Shown: positions 1-7,916 of the stretch, piece by piece
How positions within the stretch are numbered: the first letter of the stretch is position 1
Layout: the number at the start of each line of letters is the position of its first letter
From: Peribacillus muralis
GTDB lineage: Bacteria; Bacillota; Bacilli; Bacillales; DSM-1321
Length of the DNA stretch: 64,000 nucleotides
NCBI RefSeq assembly: GCF_001645685.2
Contig: NZ_CP017080.1
Span: forward strand, 858,001 to 922,000
Direction: 5' to 3'
Notes under the pieces: generated by a model
Databases searched by the model: none
What the model was told of the DNA's origin: nothing
The model's input: only the letters and a program-made list of their open reading frames with translations
Position numbers and translations under genes: made by a program

Positions 1-1
1 T

Positions 2-979
2 TTTGTCGTCGCCCTTTATGGTTATGACCTCATTCACAAGGTCCAAAAATGGTTTTCGGCTGCATCGTTGTTTCTTTTTTTAATCATGACCTTTATCGTC
101 TTTCAATTACCGGTGCCTGCTGGACAATGGGTACCCGATGATTTTGCCTTGTCGGGTTTTTTCCTGTCTGTTAGTATTGCGGTTACTTGGCAATTATCCT
201 ATGCACCATACGTTGCCGATTATTCCCGCTATCTGCCCGTTCATACGCCACCTGCAAAAACCTTTTGGTACAGCTACACAGGTACAGTAATAGGTGCTGT
301 GTGGATGATGGTTTTAGGTGCGGTTTTAACGGTTGCCATACCCGGTTTTCTCGACAACACCGGAGGCAATTTAGCACACTTATTCGGAAACTTTGCAATC
401 CTCATGTTTGTATTGATCGTCTTTGGGCAACTTGCCATCAATGTCTTTAATCTATACGGTGCCTTCATGTCCTCGGTTACGACCATCGAGCCGTTTTTCA
501 AATTCAGGGTTACACCGAAAGTTCGGATGGGGTTCCTGCTTTGCATTACGATCATAGCTACCACTTTATGCATTGTGGGACAAGGCAATTTCCTTGAGTT
601 TTTCATGAATTTCATCTTTTTTATGAGTTATTTTTTGATCCCCTGGACGTCTATCAACCTTGTTGATTATTATATATTGCGCCAAGGAGAATATAGCGTT
701 AAAGATATCTTTGATGTGAATGGTAAGTATGGGAAAATCAATTGGATTGCAACCATTGCATTTGTCGCATCAATTGTCGCGGAAATCCCTTTTATCAATA
801 CATCTTTTTATGTTGGACCAGCCGCAAGAGCGCTTCATGGGGCAGATTTAGCTTGGGCAATGGGGCTATTCTTACCGGCTGTTTTGTATTATTTTCCAAT
901 GAAACGAAGGATACGTAAGGACATGTTCCCTTCTGGGGTTGATTCCGTGCCAGTTGAACATGATGAATTCCTTTCTTAA
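2..979 (+). CDS. NCS1-family permease (3' part, runs off window start)
   Basis: This is the C-terminal part of an integral membrane transporter of the NCS1 nucleobase/cation symporter family, which imports purines, pyrimidines, hydantoins or related heterocycles. The frame is open to the left edge of the window, so the true start lies outside. It contains about eight hydrophobic segments and family-typical stretches such as APYVADYSRYLP, PWTSINLVDYYILRQGEY and a polar tail after YYFPMKRR. The YSRYLP and NLVDYY segments are characteristic of CodB/PucI-like carriers. A terminator hairpin follows directly. A decayed copy of part of a gene of this kind lies near 7.6-7.8 kb, and a second intact NCS1 permease starts at 56159. 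The substrate cannot be told from sequence. Confidence 0.85.
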   Translation, partial: FVVALYGYDLIHKVQKWFSAASLFLFLIMTFIVFQLPVPAGQWVPDDFALSGFFLSVSIAVTWQLSYAPYVADYSRYLPVHTPPAKTFWYSYTGTVIGAVWMMVLGAVLTVAIPGFLDNTGGNLAHLFGNFAILMFVLIVFGQLAINVFNLYGAFMSSVTTIEPFFKFRVTPKVRMGFLLCITIIATTLCIVGQGNFLEFFMNFIFFMSYFLIPWTSINLVDYYILRQGEYSVKDIFDVNGKYGKINWIATIAFVASIVAEIPFINTSFYVGPAARALHGADLAWAMGLFLPAVLYYFPMKRRIRKDMFPSGVDSVPVEHDEFLS

Positions 980-1002
980 TCGGAAATAACAAAAGAACGC
1001 AT

Positions 1003-1040
1003 AAGCTGATTTTCCTATGATAAGGAATGATCAGCTTTAT
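1003..1040 (+). terminator. Terminator of the NCS1 permease gene
   Basis: AAGCTGAT pairs with ATCAGCTT, and an inner TTCCT/AGGAA stem closes a six-base loop. A moderately T-rich tail follows. It lies 24 bases after the permease stop codon. Confidence 0.65.
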
Positions 1041-1147
1041 TGTTGAGTGGAGGGGGAATGGGTATTTTTTTATATAGGCAAATAAATAGACAAGTAGCTG
1101 ATCAACATTGAATATAGGCTTTATTTTGTGAACGTAACCGTATGAAT

Positions 1148-2020
1148 TTATGAAATGCTTTGCAAGTCGATTCCATCTACGAATTCAACAAAAGCTTTTA
1201 CAATATTCAACTCCAAAGATTGTTTGTGGTAAAACATCCACGTTTTACGGATGATTTTTTCCCCTTTTTTTGTTTTTATCTCAATTCTATGGATATTATC
1301 CAGGTCATTCAGAATCATGGTAGGCATGATTGCGTAACCTAACCCATTTGCAACCATCTTTTTGCATGTATCAGCTTTATCCACGTTAATGCTGACTAGT
1401 GGGGGCTGGGAGTAGTTTTCAGCCCACCAATTATCGACATCGTTCTTTAGCAAGGAATCAGTCTGATAATCTATTCTAGGCAAGGTGGGAAGGCGGCGGA
1501 TATCGATCGCTTCTTTAGAAGCGATGCAAATACTTTCTTCAAAAAGCAATTTTTTTTGATCATTCCATCTGTGGTCTCCCTTTACAAAGGAGATATGAAC
1601 TTCTTGATTATGCATTAAGTGGGTAATTTGGCTGCTTAATCCTGTTGTTACCTTGAATTCAATTTCTGGGTATTGGGCTTTAAAAAGCTTTAATAGCCCA
1701 GGGAGTTTATAATCCGTAAAGAAAGTTGAAACGCCTAACCTTAATATACCAGAATGCTTATCCTCCATATTCAAAACCGTTTCTTTTATCTTTTGGATAT
1801 GCCATAACATCTCCTGAGCGCTTTTTACCAAATATTCTCCCTGTGGAGTAAATTGAATCCCGCGGCGGCCCCTGTTTACGATCCGAACTCCAAATTGCTT
1901 TTCCATCGCTTTCAATCGATTCGTTAAAGCAGGCTGTGAAATATATAATGCGTGAGCAGCGTTTGTTATATTTTTTTCCTTATAAAGAGTTTGGAGAACA
2001 GTCCAGTCTCTTTCATCCAC
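1148..2020 (-). CDS. LysR-family transcriptional regulator
   Basis: LysR-type regulator of 290 residues. The N-terminal winged helix-turn-helix (about residues 3-62) includes ITNAAHALYISQPALTNRLK, followed by an effector-binding periplasmic-binding-protein-like domain. The GTG start is set by GAGGTGA six bases upstream and gives MDERDW, the same beginning as the second LysR protein in this window (MDEKDW). The two are clear paralogs over their whole length. The gene is divergent from a wrecked AbrB-type membrane gene at 2179, which may have been its target. The second copy sits beside a CitMHS transporter and a PrpF-like isomerase, so a carboxylate effector is a reasonable guess, but nothing in the sequence proves it. 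Confidence 0.85.
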   Translation of the reverse strand: MDERDWTVLQTLYKEKNITNAAHALYISQPALTNRLKAMEKQFGVRIVNRGRRGIQFTPQGEYLVKSAQEMLWHIQKIKETVLNMEDKHSGILRLGVSTFFTDYKLPGLLKLFKAQYPEIEFKVTTGLSSQITHLMHNQEVHISFVKGDHRWNDQKKLLFEESICIASKEAIDIRRLPTLPRIDYQTDSLLKNDVDNWWAENYSQPPLVSINVDKADTCKKMVANGLGYAIMPTMILNDLDNIHRIEIKTKKGEKIIRKTWMFYHKQSLELNIVKAFVEFVDGIDLQSIS

Positions 2021-2178
2021 AATACTTCACCTCTATTTATTAGGAATAACTTATGTTTATGGTTAAATATAATAATTCAATATTATATTTATTTCTAAAA
2101 TTATACTATATTTGTAATATGAAACAGAACCAGCTGTGAAACACTTTATAATGGACGGAAGAAGGCTGTTTATAGTTT

Positions 2179-3035
2179 ATGGTCTTAAGTAGTTTGGGAG
2201 GATTATTCCTTTCGTAGACCGGAATCTCCATCGGTTGGATGATTGGTACGTTTTTGGCGGCAGTCTTATTATCCTTGTTAAGGCCTTCATTACTGAATCA
2301 TGCTGCAAATCGAAGGGGAGTCCCAAAATATTGGCTGTTAATGGGGCAGTGCATTATAGGAATTGAACTAGGTCAAAAAATACATATTTTCAGGGAGCAT
2401 TGGATGACCATTATCCTCATGCTTCTACTATCTGTCTTTTTTTCTTTACTTCATGTTTTTCTTCTATGGAAATATAGTAAACGGATATGCTGACTAGTTT
2501 TTTTGGAACAGCACCAGGCGGGATTGTCCGCCATGCCTGGTATTGCGAAAGAAGTAAGGGCAAATATTGTGGTCTCTTCGTGGTCAAGCAGTCACTATCC
2601 TTTCCAAACTGCCTCATCTTTTGAAATTGGAAAGCTACTTTGGACTATGCTATTAATAGGGATAGCATGCGGCGGTCATCAATTGGCCAAATATCTAAAG
2701 ATTCCAGCTCCATGGTTAATGGGAAGCATGGTCGGAGTTACCGTATTTCAATCATCCGCGTCATTTTATATGAATCATGATTTCGTTTCATGGTGGCCGG
2801 ATGCAGTGATGATCGTATTACAGGTTCTTATTGCAGCTAGTATTGGAGGAAGATGATTGTGGCTTTATTAAGTACGAAAAGCCTTGTTATTTCGATGATC
2901 ATGTGTGCTTTTATGGTTTAAAAAGTAACGGGCATCGCCATTACTACGACTGTTCTTGCGTGGCATTGCTGAAATGACAACCACGTCAATCTTGATGGGT
3001 GCAGATTCTACATTCATTTGATTTCTTTCATTTGA
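2179..3035 (+). pseudogene. Degraded AbrB-family (PF05145-type) membrane protein gene
   Basis: Reading across frames recovers a nearly full-length member of the AbrB/ammonia-monooxygenase-like membrane family. It begins MVLSSLGGLFLS, has an in-frame TAG at 2215-2217, then continues TGISIGWMIGTFLAAVLLS. The first duplicated motif (FFGTAPGG, then GLSAMPGIAKE) is split by a frameshift around 2490-2530. A stop at 2854-2856 interrupts the second half, and the second copy of the repeat motif appears as GIAEMTTTSILMGAD near 2970-3010. The lesions are one nonsense codon, at least three frame changes and further stops, so this is not a functional gene. It is divergent from a LysR gene. Confidence 0.8.
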
Positions 3036-3080
3036 ATAATTGTAGTGATAAGGCGATACCTAAAAAAGGAGCAGAAATCT

Positions 3081-3596
3081 GTGGAATTTCAAACTGGAAA
3101 ATTAGATAGTTTGGCATTAAAAATGAAAGAGATTATCCGGAATCCAGATTATCAATACGAGAATATCATCTTTCTCTGCATAGGTTCAGACCGTTCAATT
3201 GGAGATTCTTTAGGCCCTTTAGTAGGAACGATGCTCAAAGAACATCAAGTGCCGTATCGTGTTTATGGCACCTTGGAAAAACCTGTACATGCATTTAATT
3301 TGGAGGAAACCTTAAAAGAAATCAATAAACAATATAAAAAGCCACTTATCTTTAGTGTGGATGCTTGTTTAGGTGAGCAAAACCAAGTGGGTGAAGTTCT
3401 CCTTAAAAAGGGACCGTTAGTACCTGGAAAAGCCCTAAAAAAAGTTTTGCCGGAAGTGGGGGATTTTCATATCGTTGGAATGGTCAATTATCTAGATCCG
3501 TTGCCGACAATGCAGTTTTTAAATGATACTCGTCTATACACGGTCATGAATCTTGCGAAAAGAATTGTGAAAATGATCATGCAAGCATCCGAATAG
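3081..3596 (+). CDS. yyaC: Spore protein YyaC (DUF1256 family, putative spore protease)
   Basis: Homolog of YyaC, a sporulation protein of the DUF1256/PF06866 family related to the germination protease GPR fold. Family-typical blocks are visible: FLCIGSDRSIGDSLGPLVG, YGTLEKPVHAFNL, FSVDACLGEQNQVGEVLLKKGPL (see 3340-3420) and VGDFHIVGMVNY. The start is set to the GTG at 3081, because AAGGAG lies nine bases upstream (3066-3071). The open frame reaches back to a GTG at 3045, but that lacks a ribosome binding site and would overlap the preceding pseudogene region. The product is about 171 residues. A rho-independent terminator follows. Confidence 0.88.
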   Translation: MEFQTGKLDSLALKMKEIIRNPDYQYENIIFLCIGSDRSIGDSLGPLVGTMLKEHQVPYRVYGTLEKPVHAFNLEETLKEINKQYKKPLIFSVDACLGEQNQVGEVLLKKGPLVPGKALKKVLPEVGDFHIVGMVNYLDPLPTMQFLNDTRLYTVMNLAKRIVKMIMQASE

Positions 3597-3611
3597 TATC
3601 CTGTAACCCAT

Positions 3612-3654
3612 ACGGGACTGTCGCATAAGGTTTAGCGGTAGTCCCGTTTTTCTT
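3612..3654 (+). terminator. Rho-independent terminator after yyaC
   Basis: ACGGGACT and AGTCCCGT form an 8-bp stem around a 20-base loop, followed directly by TTTTTCTT. It begins 15 bases after the yyaC stop. Confidence 0.75.
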
Positions 3655-3666
3655 AAGGTTTGATGG

Positions 3667-4977
3667 TCAGGTGATAGCTCCCGTCAAAATAGCAACAATG
3701 ATAAGGACTAATGAACAAATAAGGGCCCATTTAAATGCATGTCGCTGCAGTTCACCGATATCTGTTTTCACCATTCCGACTATTAGAAGTGTCGATGCTA
3801 CGAGTGGACTTAAAAAATGTATCGGCTGGCCCAATACTGAAGCCCGGGCTACTTCCAACGGGTTCACTCCGTACGCAGCACCTGCTTCGGCAAGAATGGG
3901 CAAAACACCAAAGTAATAAGCATCATTGGATAAGACGAATGTGAATGGCATGCTGGTCAAGGCAACGACCAAAGGGAAGAAAGAGCCCAAAGAATCTGGA
4001 ATGATGGCAACTAATGAATTTGCGATGGCATCGACCATTTTAGTGCCTGAAAAAATCCCCGTGAAAATACCAGCGGCAAATACTAAAGTTACAACCGTTA
4101 TAGCGTTGCCAGCATGGGACACGATTCGTTCTCTTTGTTGCTCTAAATTCGGATAATTGATCATAGATGCAATCACAAACCCGATCAGGAACAAAACGGG
4201 TACCGGTATTAATCCCATTACTAGGACGACCATGACTGCGAGAGTTAAGAGAAGGTTGATCCATATTAATTTTGGGCGCTTTAAATCATCACGCATGACG
4301 GAAGCGACCGCTGCCTCATCAAGAGCTGCCTTCATTCCTGGAGCATGCTGGATTTGAACAATGCCAAGCTTCTTACGCTCCTGTTTTCCCAGTACATATG
4401 CAGTAAAAAGAATGGAAGCCATGCCTGCCAGCATGGTTGGGATAATCGGGATGAAGAATTCATTTGCATTTAAGCCTAAAGATGCAATTGCTCTTGTGGC
4501 AGGACCTCCCCAAGGCGTCATCCCACTCATGACACTTACGGAAAGTATGGAGATCGTAGCAAGAATGAGGGGATTCATGCCGAGCCGCAAGTAAAGCGGC
4601 AGCATGGCAGAAACCGTAATCATATGCGTCGTGGTGCCATCCCCATCCAACGCAACGGTCATGGCTATTACGGCAGTTCCGATTGCAATCTTCATTGGAT
4701 CGCCCTTAACGATTTTTAACATGACATTGATAAGGGGATCGAATAGTCCTGCATCAATAAGGATTCCGAAAAACAAGATGGCGAACAATAGCAGGGCAGC
4801 TGAAGGGGCAACAACTTTTAACCCTTCGAGCGTCATATCCCCAAGTTTGGAGCCAAAACCGCCAATGAGGGCAAAAGCTATCGGGACGATCGTCAAGGCT
4901 GTAACCGGTGACAAACGCTTGGACATAATTAAATAAGTAAAGATGATAACCATTGAAACACCAAGAATAGTAAGAAT
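3667..4977 (-). CDS. yraO: CitMHS-family citrate/metal-citrate transporter (YraO-like), apparent ATT start
   Basis: Secondary transporter of the CitMHS family, which moves citrate or related tricarboxylates, often complexed with divalent metals, with protons. Signatures include ILFFGILIDAGLFDP, ALDGDGTTTHMITVSAMLPL and SGMTPWGGPATRAIA. About 11-12 hydrophobic segments are visible. The neighbouring yraN-like LysR gene and yraM-like isomerase reproduce the Bacillus subtilis yraM-yraN-yraO neighbourhood. Start choice is unusual. The first ATG (4953) has no near ribosome binding site, while an ideal GGAGGGG (4984-4990) precedes an in-frame ATT at 4977 that gives (M)LTILGVSMV, the expected N-terminus of this family. 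A cre-like site lies just upstream. Confidence 0.87.
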   Translation of the reverse strand: MLTILGVSMVIIFTYLIMSKRLSPVTALTIVPIAFALIGGFGSKLGDMTLEGLKVVAPSAALLLFAILFFGILIDAGLFDPLINVMLKIVKGDPMKIAIGTAVIAMTVALDGDGTTTHMITVSAMLPLYLRLGMNPLILATISILSVSVMSGMTPWGGPATRAIASLGLNANEFFIPIIPTMLAGMASILFTAYVLGKQERKKLGIVQIQHAPGMKAALDEAAVASVMRDDLKRPKLIWINLLLTLAVMVVLVMGLIPVPVLFLIGFVIASMINYPNLEQQRERIVSHAGNAITVVTLVFAAGIFTGIFSGTKMVDAIANSLVAIIPDSLGSFFPLVVALTSMPFTFVLSNDAYYFGVLPILAEAGAAYGVNPLEVARASVLGQPIHFLSPLVASTLLIVGMVKTDIGELQRHAFKWALICSLVLIIVAILTGAIT

Positions 4978-4995
4978 GATAATCCCCTCCTATAA

Positions 4996-5009
4996 AGTAA
5001 TCGCTTACA
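4996..5009 (-). promoter_or_regulatory. cre-like CcpA site upstream of the CitMHS gene
   Basis: Read on the minus strand, TGTAAGCGATTACT matches the cre consensus TGWNANCGNTNWCA except for the last base. It lies within 20-35 bases of the start codon, where CcpA binding would block transcription during growth on preferred sugars. Confidence 0.6.
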
Positions 5010-5150
5010 AAAAATCGAGTGCAATGCCAAATCAGTCCGATAATTTCCAACTACCTCTTTCTTTTTTTAGAATATTACAAATTTATAAATAAGTAAAATA
5101 CATGATTTTTAATGTTTTTATAAAAAAAAACTTATAATCCAGTGAAAAAT

Positions 5151-5193
5151 ATAAAAAGCACAATGAAAATGGGCATTCATTTTCATTGTGCTT
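5151..5193 (-). terminator. Terminator after the yraN-like LysR gene
   Basis: AAGCACAATGAAAATG pairs perfectly with CATTTTCATTGTGCTT around a six-base loop. On the minus strand it is followed by TTTTATATTTTT. It ends six bases from the LysR stop codon. Confidence 0.85.
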
Positions 5194-5198
5194 TATGA

Positions 5199-6062
5199 TT
5201 ATAGAGTTACATTTTTATTTAAAAACTCTATGAATTTTCTCACGGAAGATAGCTTTAATGATTCTTGGTTATACATTAACCATGTATTTCTTAATACAGG
5301 CTCTCCATTTTTGTATGATAAGCCGTATGTATGCAAGTTATCGGATGGCTGCATGCATATTTCCGGCAATATGGAAACGCCAAGATCGTTTTTAACCATT
5401 TCTTTGCACGTTTCCTGCCGATCTGTCTCCATGGTAACTAATGGAGGCTCCGAAAATCTGTCATGCCACCAGCCGTTAATTAAGTTTTTTAGCGAACTAT
5501 CAGTTTTATAATTAATGAATGGAAGTTCCGGCAGATTATCCAGCTCCACTTGTTTTTTTGAAATTAAGCAAAGTCTTTCTTTATGCAGCAGCGTTTTGAT
5601 GCCATACCATTCATAATTCCCCCGTAATATGCCCAATTGGACACTCGAAGAATCAAGAAGGTGCATAATTTCCGTACTCCATCCTGTATTGACGTTAAAT
5701 TGGACATGAGGAAATTGTATTGAAAATCTCTTCAATAATTTAGGAAGCTTATATTGAGCGAAGTTGCTAGAAACCCCCAATCGCAATGTGCCTCTTACCT
5801 CATTTTGCATATTCAACATATAATCCTTGGTTTGTTGGAGCTTTTTGACCATTTCCCCTGCATAACCAGCTAAATGAATGCCTTCAGAAGTAAACTCAAT
5901 TCCTCCCTTGATTTTAAAGAAAATACTCGTTCCGAACTCCTTTTCCAAGTTTTTAAGGCGGTATGTTAATGCTGGTTGAGAAATATATAAACGTTCTGCG
6001 GCACGAGTGATGCTTTTTTCTTCATATAGTACCCTTATCGCTATCCAATCTTTTTCATCCAT
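5199..6062 (-). CDS. yraN: LysR-family regulator (YraN-like)
   Basis: LysR-type regulator of about 287 residues, with the HTH in SITRAAERLYISQPALTYRL and a C-terminal effector domain. ATG at 6062 is chosen over the GTG at 6071 because GAGGTG lies six bases in front of it; it gives MDEKDW like the paralog at 1148-2020. It lies between the CitMHS transporter on the same strand and the divergent PrpF-like isomerase at 6206. The 140-base divergent intergenic region is AT-rich and presumably contains the operator. By synteny with B. subtilis yraN it likely controls yraM and/or yraO in response to a tricarboxylic acid; that is inference. Confidence 0.85.
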   Translation of the reverse strand: MDEKDWIAIRVLYEEKSITRAAERLYISQPALTYRLKNLEKEFGTSIFFKIKGGIEFTSEGIHLAGYAGEMVKKLQQTKDYMLNMQNEVRGTLRLGVSSNFAQYKLPKLLKRFSIQFPHVQFNVNTGWSTEIMHLLDSSSVQLGILRGNYEWYGIKTLLHKERLCLISKKQVELDNLPELPFINYKTDSSLKNLINGWWHDRFSEPPLVTMETDRQETCKEMVKNDLGVSILPEICMQPSDNLHTYGLSYKNGEPVLRNTWLMYNQESLKLSSVRKFIEFLNKNVTL

Positions 6063-6205
6063 CCTATACACCTCTTTTTTTGATTATAAGATTTTTTTTG
6101 GTTTTTTTTCAAAAAATATGTATTTTACTTATAATTAAATTTATCATACTATACTTTCAAAGGAACTGGTAGTGCTGGAAAAATTTAATGAAGGTGGTTT
6201 AAGCA

Positions 6206-7333
6206 ATGAAAATACCAGTAGTATTGATGCGGGGCGGTACAAGTAAAGGGGTTTTTTTCAATTATGAACATATGCCTTCTGATCCTTCCCAGTGGGAAGC
6301 ATTTTTACTTGATGTAATGGGTAGCCCAGATCACAGACAGATTGATGGTCTTGGTGGAGCTAATTCTTTGACTAGTAAAGCAGCGATCATCAAGAAGTCC
6401 GATTCCAAGGATTATGAGGTGGAGTACACATTCGCCCAAATAAGCATAGATAATCAAATGGTGGACTTTAAAGGGAATTGTGGAAATATCTCTTCCGGTG
6501 TAGGGCCATACGCCATCGAGCAGGGATTAGTTCCGGCGATCGAACCTGTAACAACGGTAAGGATTTTCAATAAAAATACACGGAAATTGATTACAGCAGA
6601 AGTTGAAGTTGAGAATGGACAAGTGAAAACAGAAGGAAGCTGCTCCATTCCAGGCGTTCCTGGGACAGGGTCGCCTGTATACCTTTCTTTTAATCGTGCA
6701 GAAGGAGCTGTAACCGGGAAGCTTTTCCCAACAGGAAACCCGATCGACATGATCAAAACTAAAGACCGGCTGATTCCTGTTTCAATAATTGACGTCGCCA
6801 ACCCTCTTGTTTTTGTAAGGGCCCATGATATCGGCTTGATCGGAAGCGAATTGCCTGCAGACTTTTCACAGGAAAAACTAAAAGAACTGGAAGAAATTCG
6901 AGCAATCGCAGCTGAAATGTGTCAATTTTCCGATAGGAAAGCAGCAACGATCAAATCTCCTGCTGTGCCCAAAATGACCATCATTGCTCCTCCAATGAAT
7001 TATGTAGATGTAACAGGAACGGAAAGGAAAGCGGAAGATATGGATTTAGTGATCAGGATGATGTCCATGCAAAAACCACATCAAGCGCTTGCTATAACAG
7101 GGGCTATCTGTACAACTGCAGGAGCGTACTTAGAGGATACGATCTTATCTGAAATGGTGAATATTAGGAACGAAATCCTTCGTCTGGCCCATCCGGCAGG
7201 AATAATGGAAACAAAGGTAGATTTCTTGGCAGGACACATACGTGCCATAAAAGTCGTACGGACAGCTAGAATCATTTTAGAGGGATACGTGTACACGAAA
7301 AGGAATTATGAACTTTTCCACCAATTGGCGTGA
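6206..7333 (+). CDS. yraM: PrpF-family isomerase/tautomerase (YraM-like)
   Basis: Member of the PrpF / DUF453 family with a double diaminopimelate-epimerase fold. Members include aconitate isomerases, 3-methylitaconate delta-isomerase, 4-oxalomesaconate tautomerase and the AcnD accessory protein PrpF. Typical segments are the N-terminal MRGGTSKGVFF, DGLGGANSLTSKAAII, GNCGNISSGVGPYAIE and AGAICTTAGAYLED-type residues near the C-terminus. Length is 375 residues, normal for the family. GAAGGTGG precedes the ATG. Together with CitMHS and LysR neighbours it suggests use of an aconitate- or citrate-like acid: the transporter imports it and this enzyme moves a double bond. No hydratase or lyase gene is next to it, so the pathway must continue elsewhere. 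Confidence 0.82.
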   Translation: MKIPVVLMRGGTSKGVFFNYEHMPSDPSQWEAFLLDVMGSPDHRQIDGLGGANSLTSKAAIIKKSDSKDYEVEYTFAQISIDNQMVDFKGNCGNISSGVGPYAIEQGLVPAIEPVTTVRIFNKNTRKLITAEVEVENGQVKTEGSCSIPGVPGTGSPVYLSFNRAEGAVTGKLFPTGNPIDMIKTKDRLIPVSIIDVANPLVFVRAHDIGLIGSELPADFSQEKLKELEEIRAIAAEMCQFSDRKAATIKSPAVPKMTIIAPPMNYVDVTGTERKAEDMDLVIRMMSMQKPHQALAITGAICTTAGAYLEDTILSEMVNIRNEILRLAHPAGIMETKVDFLAGHIRAIKVVRTARIILEGYVYTKRNYELFHQLA

Positions 7334-7602
7334 TGGATATACCGAAAAAAACAAAAAAATGTTAGAATCGATTAACCTGCATTCCTGACTCTCATAAACT
7401 CCATTTTTTGAAAAAATATAACACCGGCTTTACTCCGCCAACTTGTAAAGACGCATCGAATCAATCGATGCGTTATACTTATGATGAATCCATGCTCCAT
7501 AACAGAATTTAACCAAGCCTTGCCCCCTAGTATCATCAGTATTTTTACAATATAGCTGGAGACTGCTTCACCTTTTTACCAGTAACCAATCAAGGGGAGT
7601 AG
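7334..7602. other. Non-coding stretch with one hairpin
   Basis: No gene is visible here. A perfect inverted repeat ACGCATCGA/TCGATGCGT with a five-base loop lies at 7451-7473 but is not followed by a T-run, so its role is unclear. The remainder shows no coding signal. The next stretch is a gene remnant. Confidence 0.4.
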
Positions 7603-7765
7603 CTCCATATTGTTGATTGCTACAGCTCTCATTCGTTCATCATAAACCACCTGCAAACCGTATTGGTACAACTACTCACGTACAGCAATCTGTTGTGAGG
7701 ATAATGGTTTTAACGGCTGTCATACCTGATTTTTCTCGACGACACCGGAAGTGGACATCAACTTT
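7603..7765 (+). pseudogene. Decayed fragment of an NCS1 permease gene
   Basis: The nucleotide sequence aligns by eye with the intact NCS1 gene at about 205-370. Shared blocks in the same order include CCACCTGCAAA, GGTACA, ATGGTTTTA, TAACGG(T)TGCCATAC-type sequence and TTTCTCGACAACACCGG (here CTCGACGACACCGG). Point changes and small indels have destroyed the frame. It is a residue of a second copy, or of one end of a duplication. Confidence 0.65.
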
Positions 7766-7876
7766 TATATCAATAGAAATTTGAAAATTGGGCTATACAA
7801 AAGCTGTTGAATGATTTTTCAACATAATGAATAACAATTCTAGCTTCCTTTTTTGCCGTTCAAGCTTTCCTAAATG

Positions 7877-7903
7877 AAAAGGGATCCAGAGCGGATCCCT
7901 TTT
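7877..7903. terminator. Bidirectional terminator hairpin
   Basis: AAAAGGGATCC and GGATCCCTTTT flank a five-base loop. The A-run on one side and T-run on the other make it work in both directions. It lies 14 bases beyond the stop of the minus-strand pyruvate-oxidase-like gene. Confidence 0.85.
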
Positions 7904-7916
7904 CAAATCAACCTGA

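Noticed and set aside
2503..2856. A 117-codon frame that looks like a separate membrane protein
   Set aside because: It is the second half of the frameshifted AbrB-type gene; its own start is in the middle of a conserved block.
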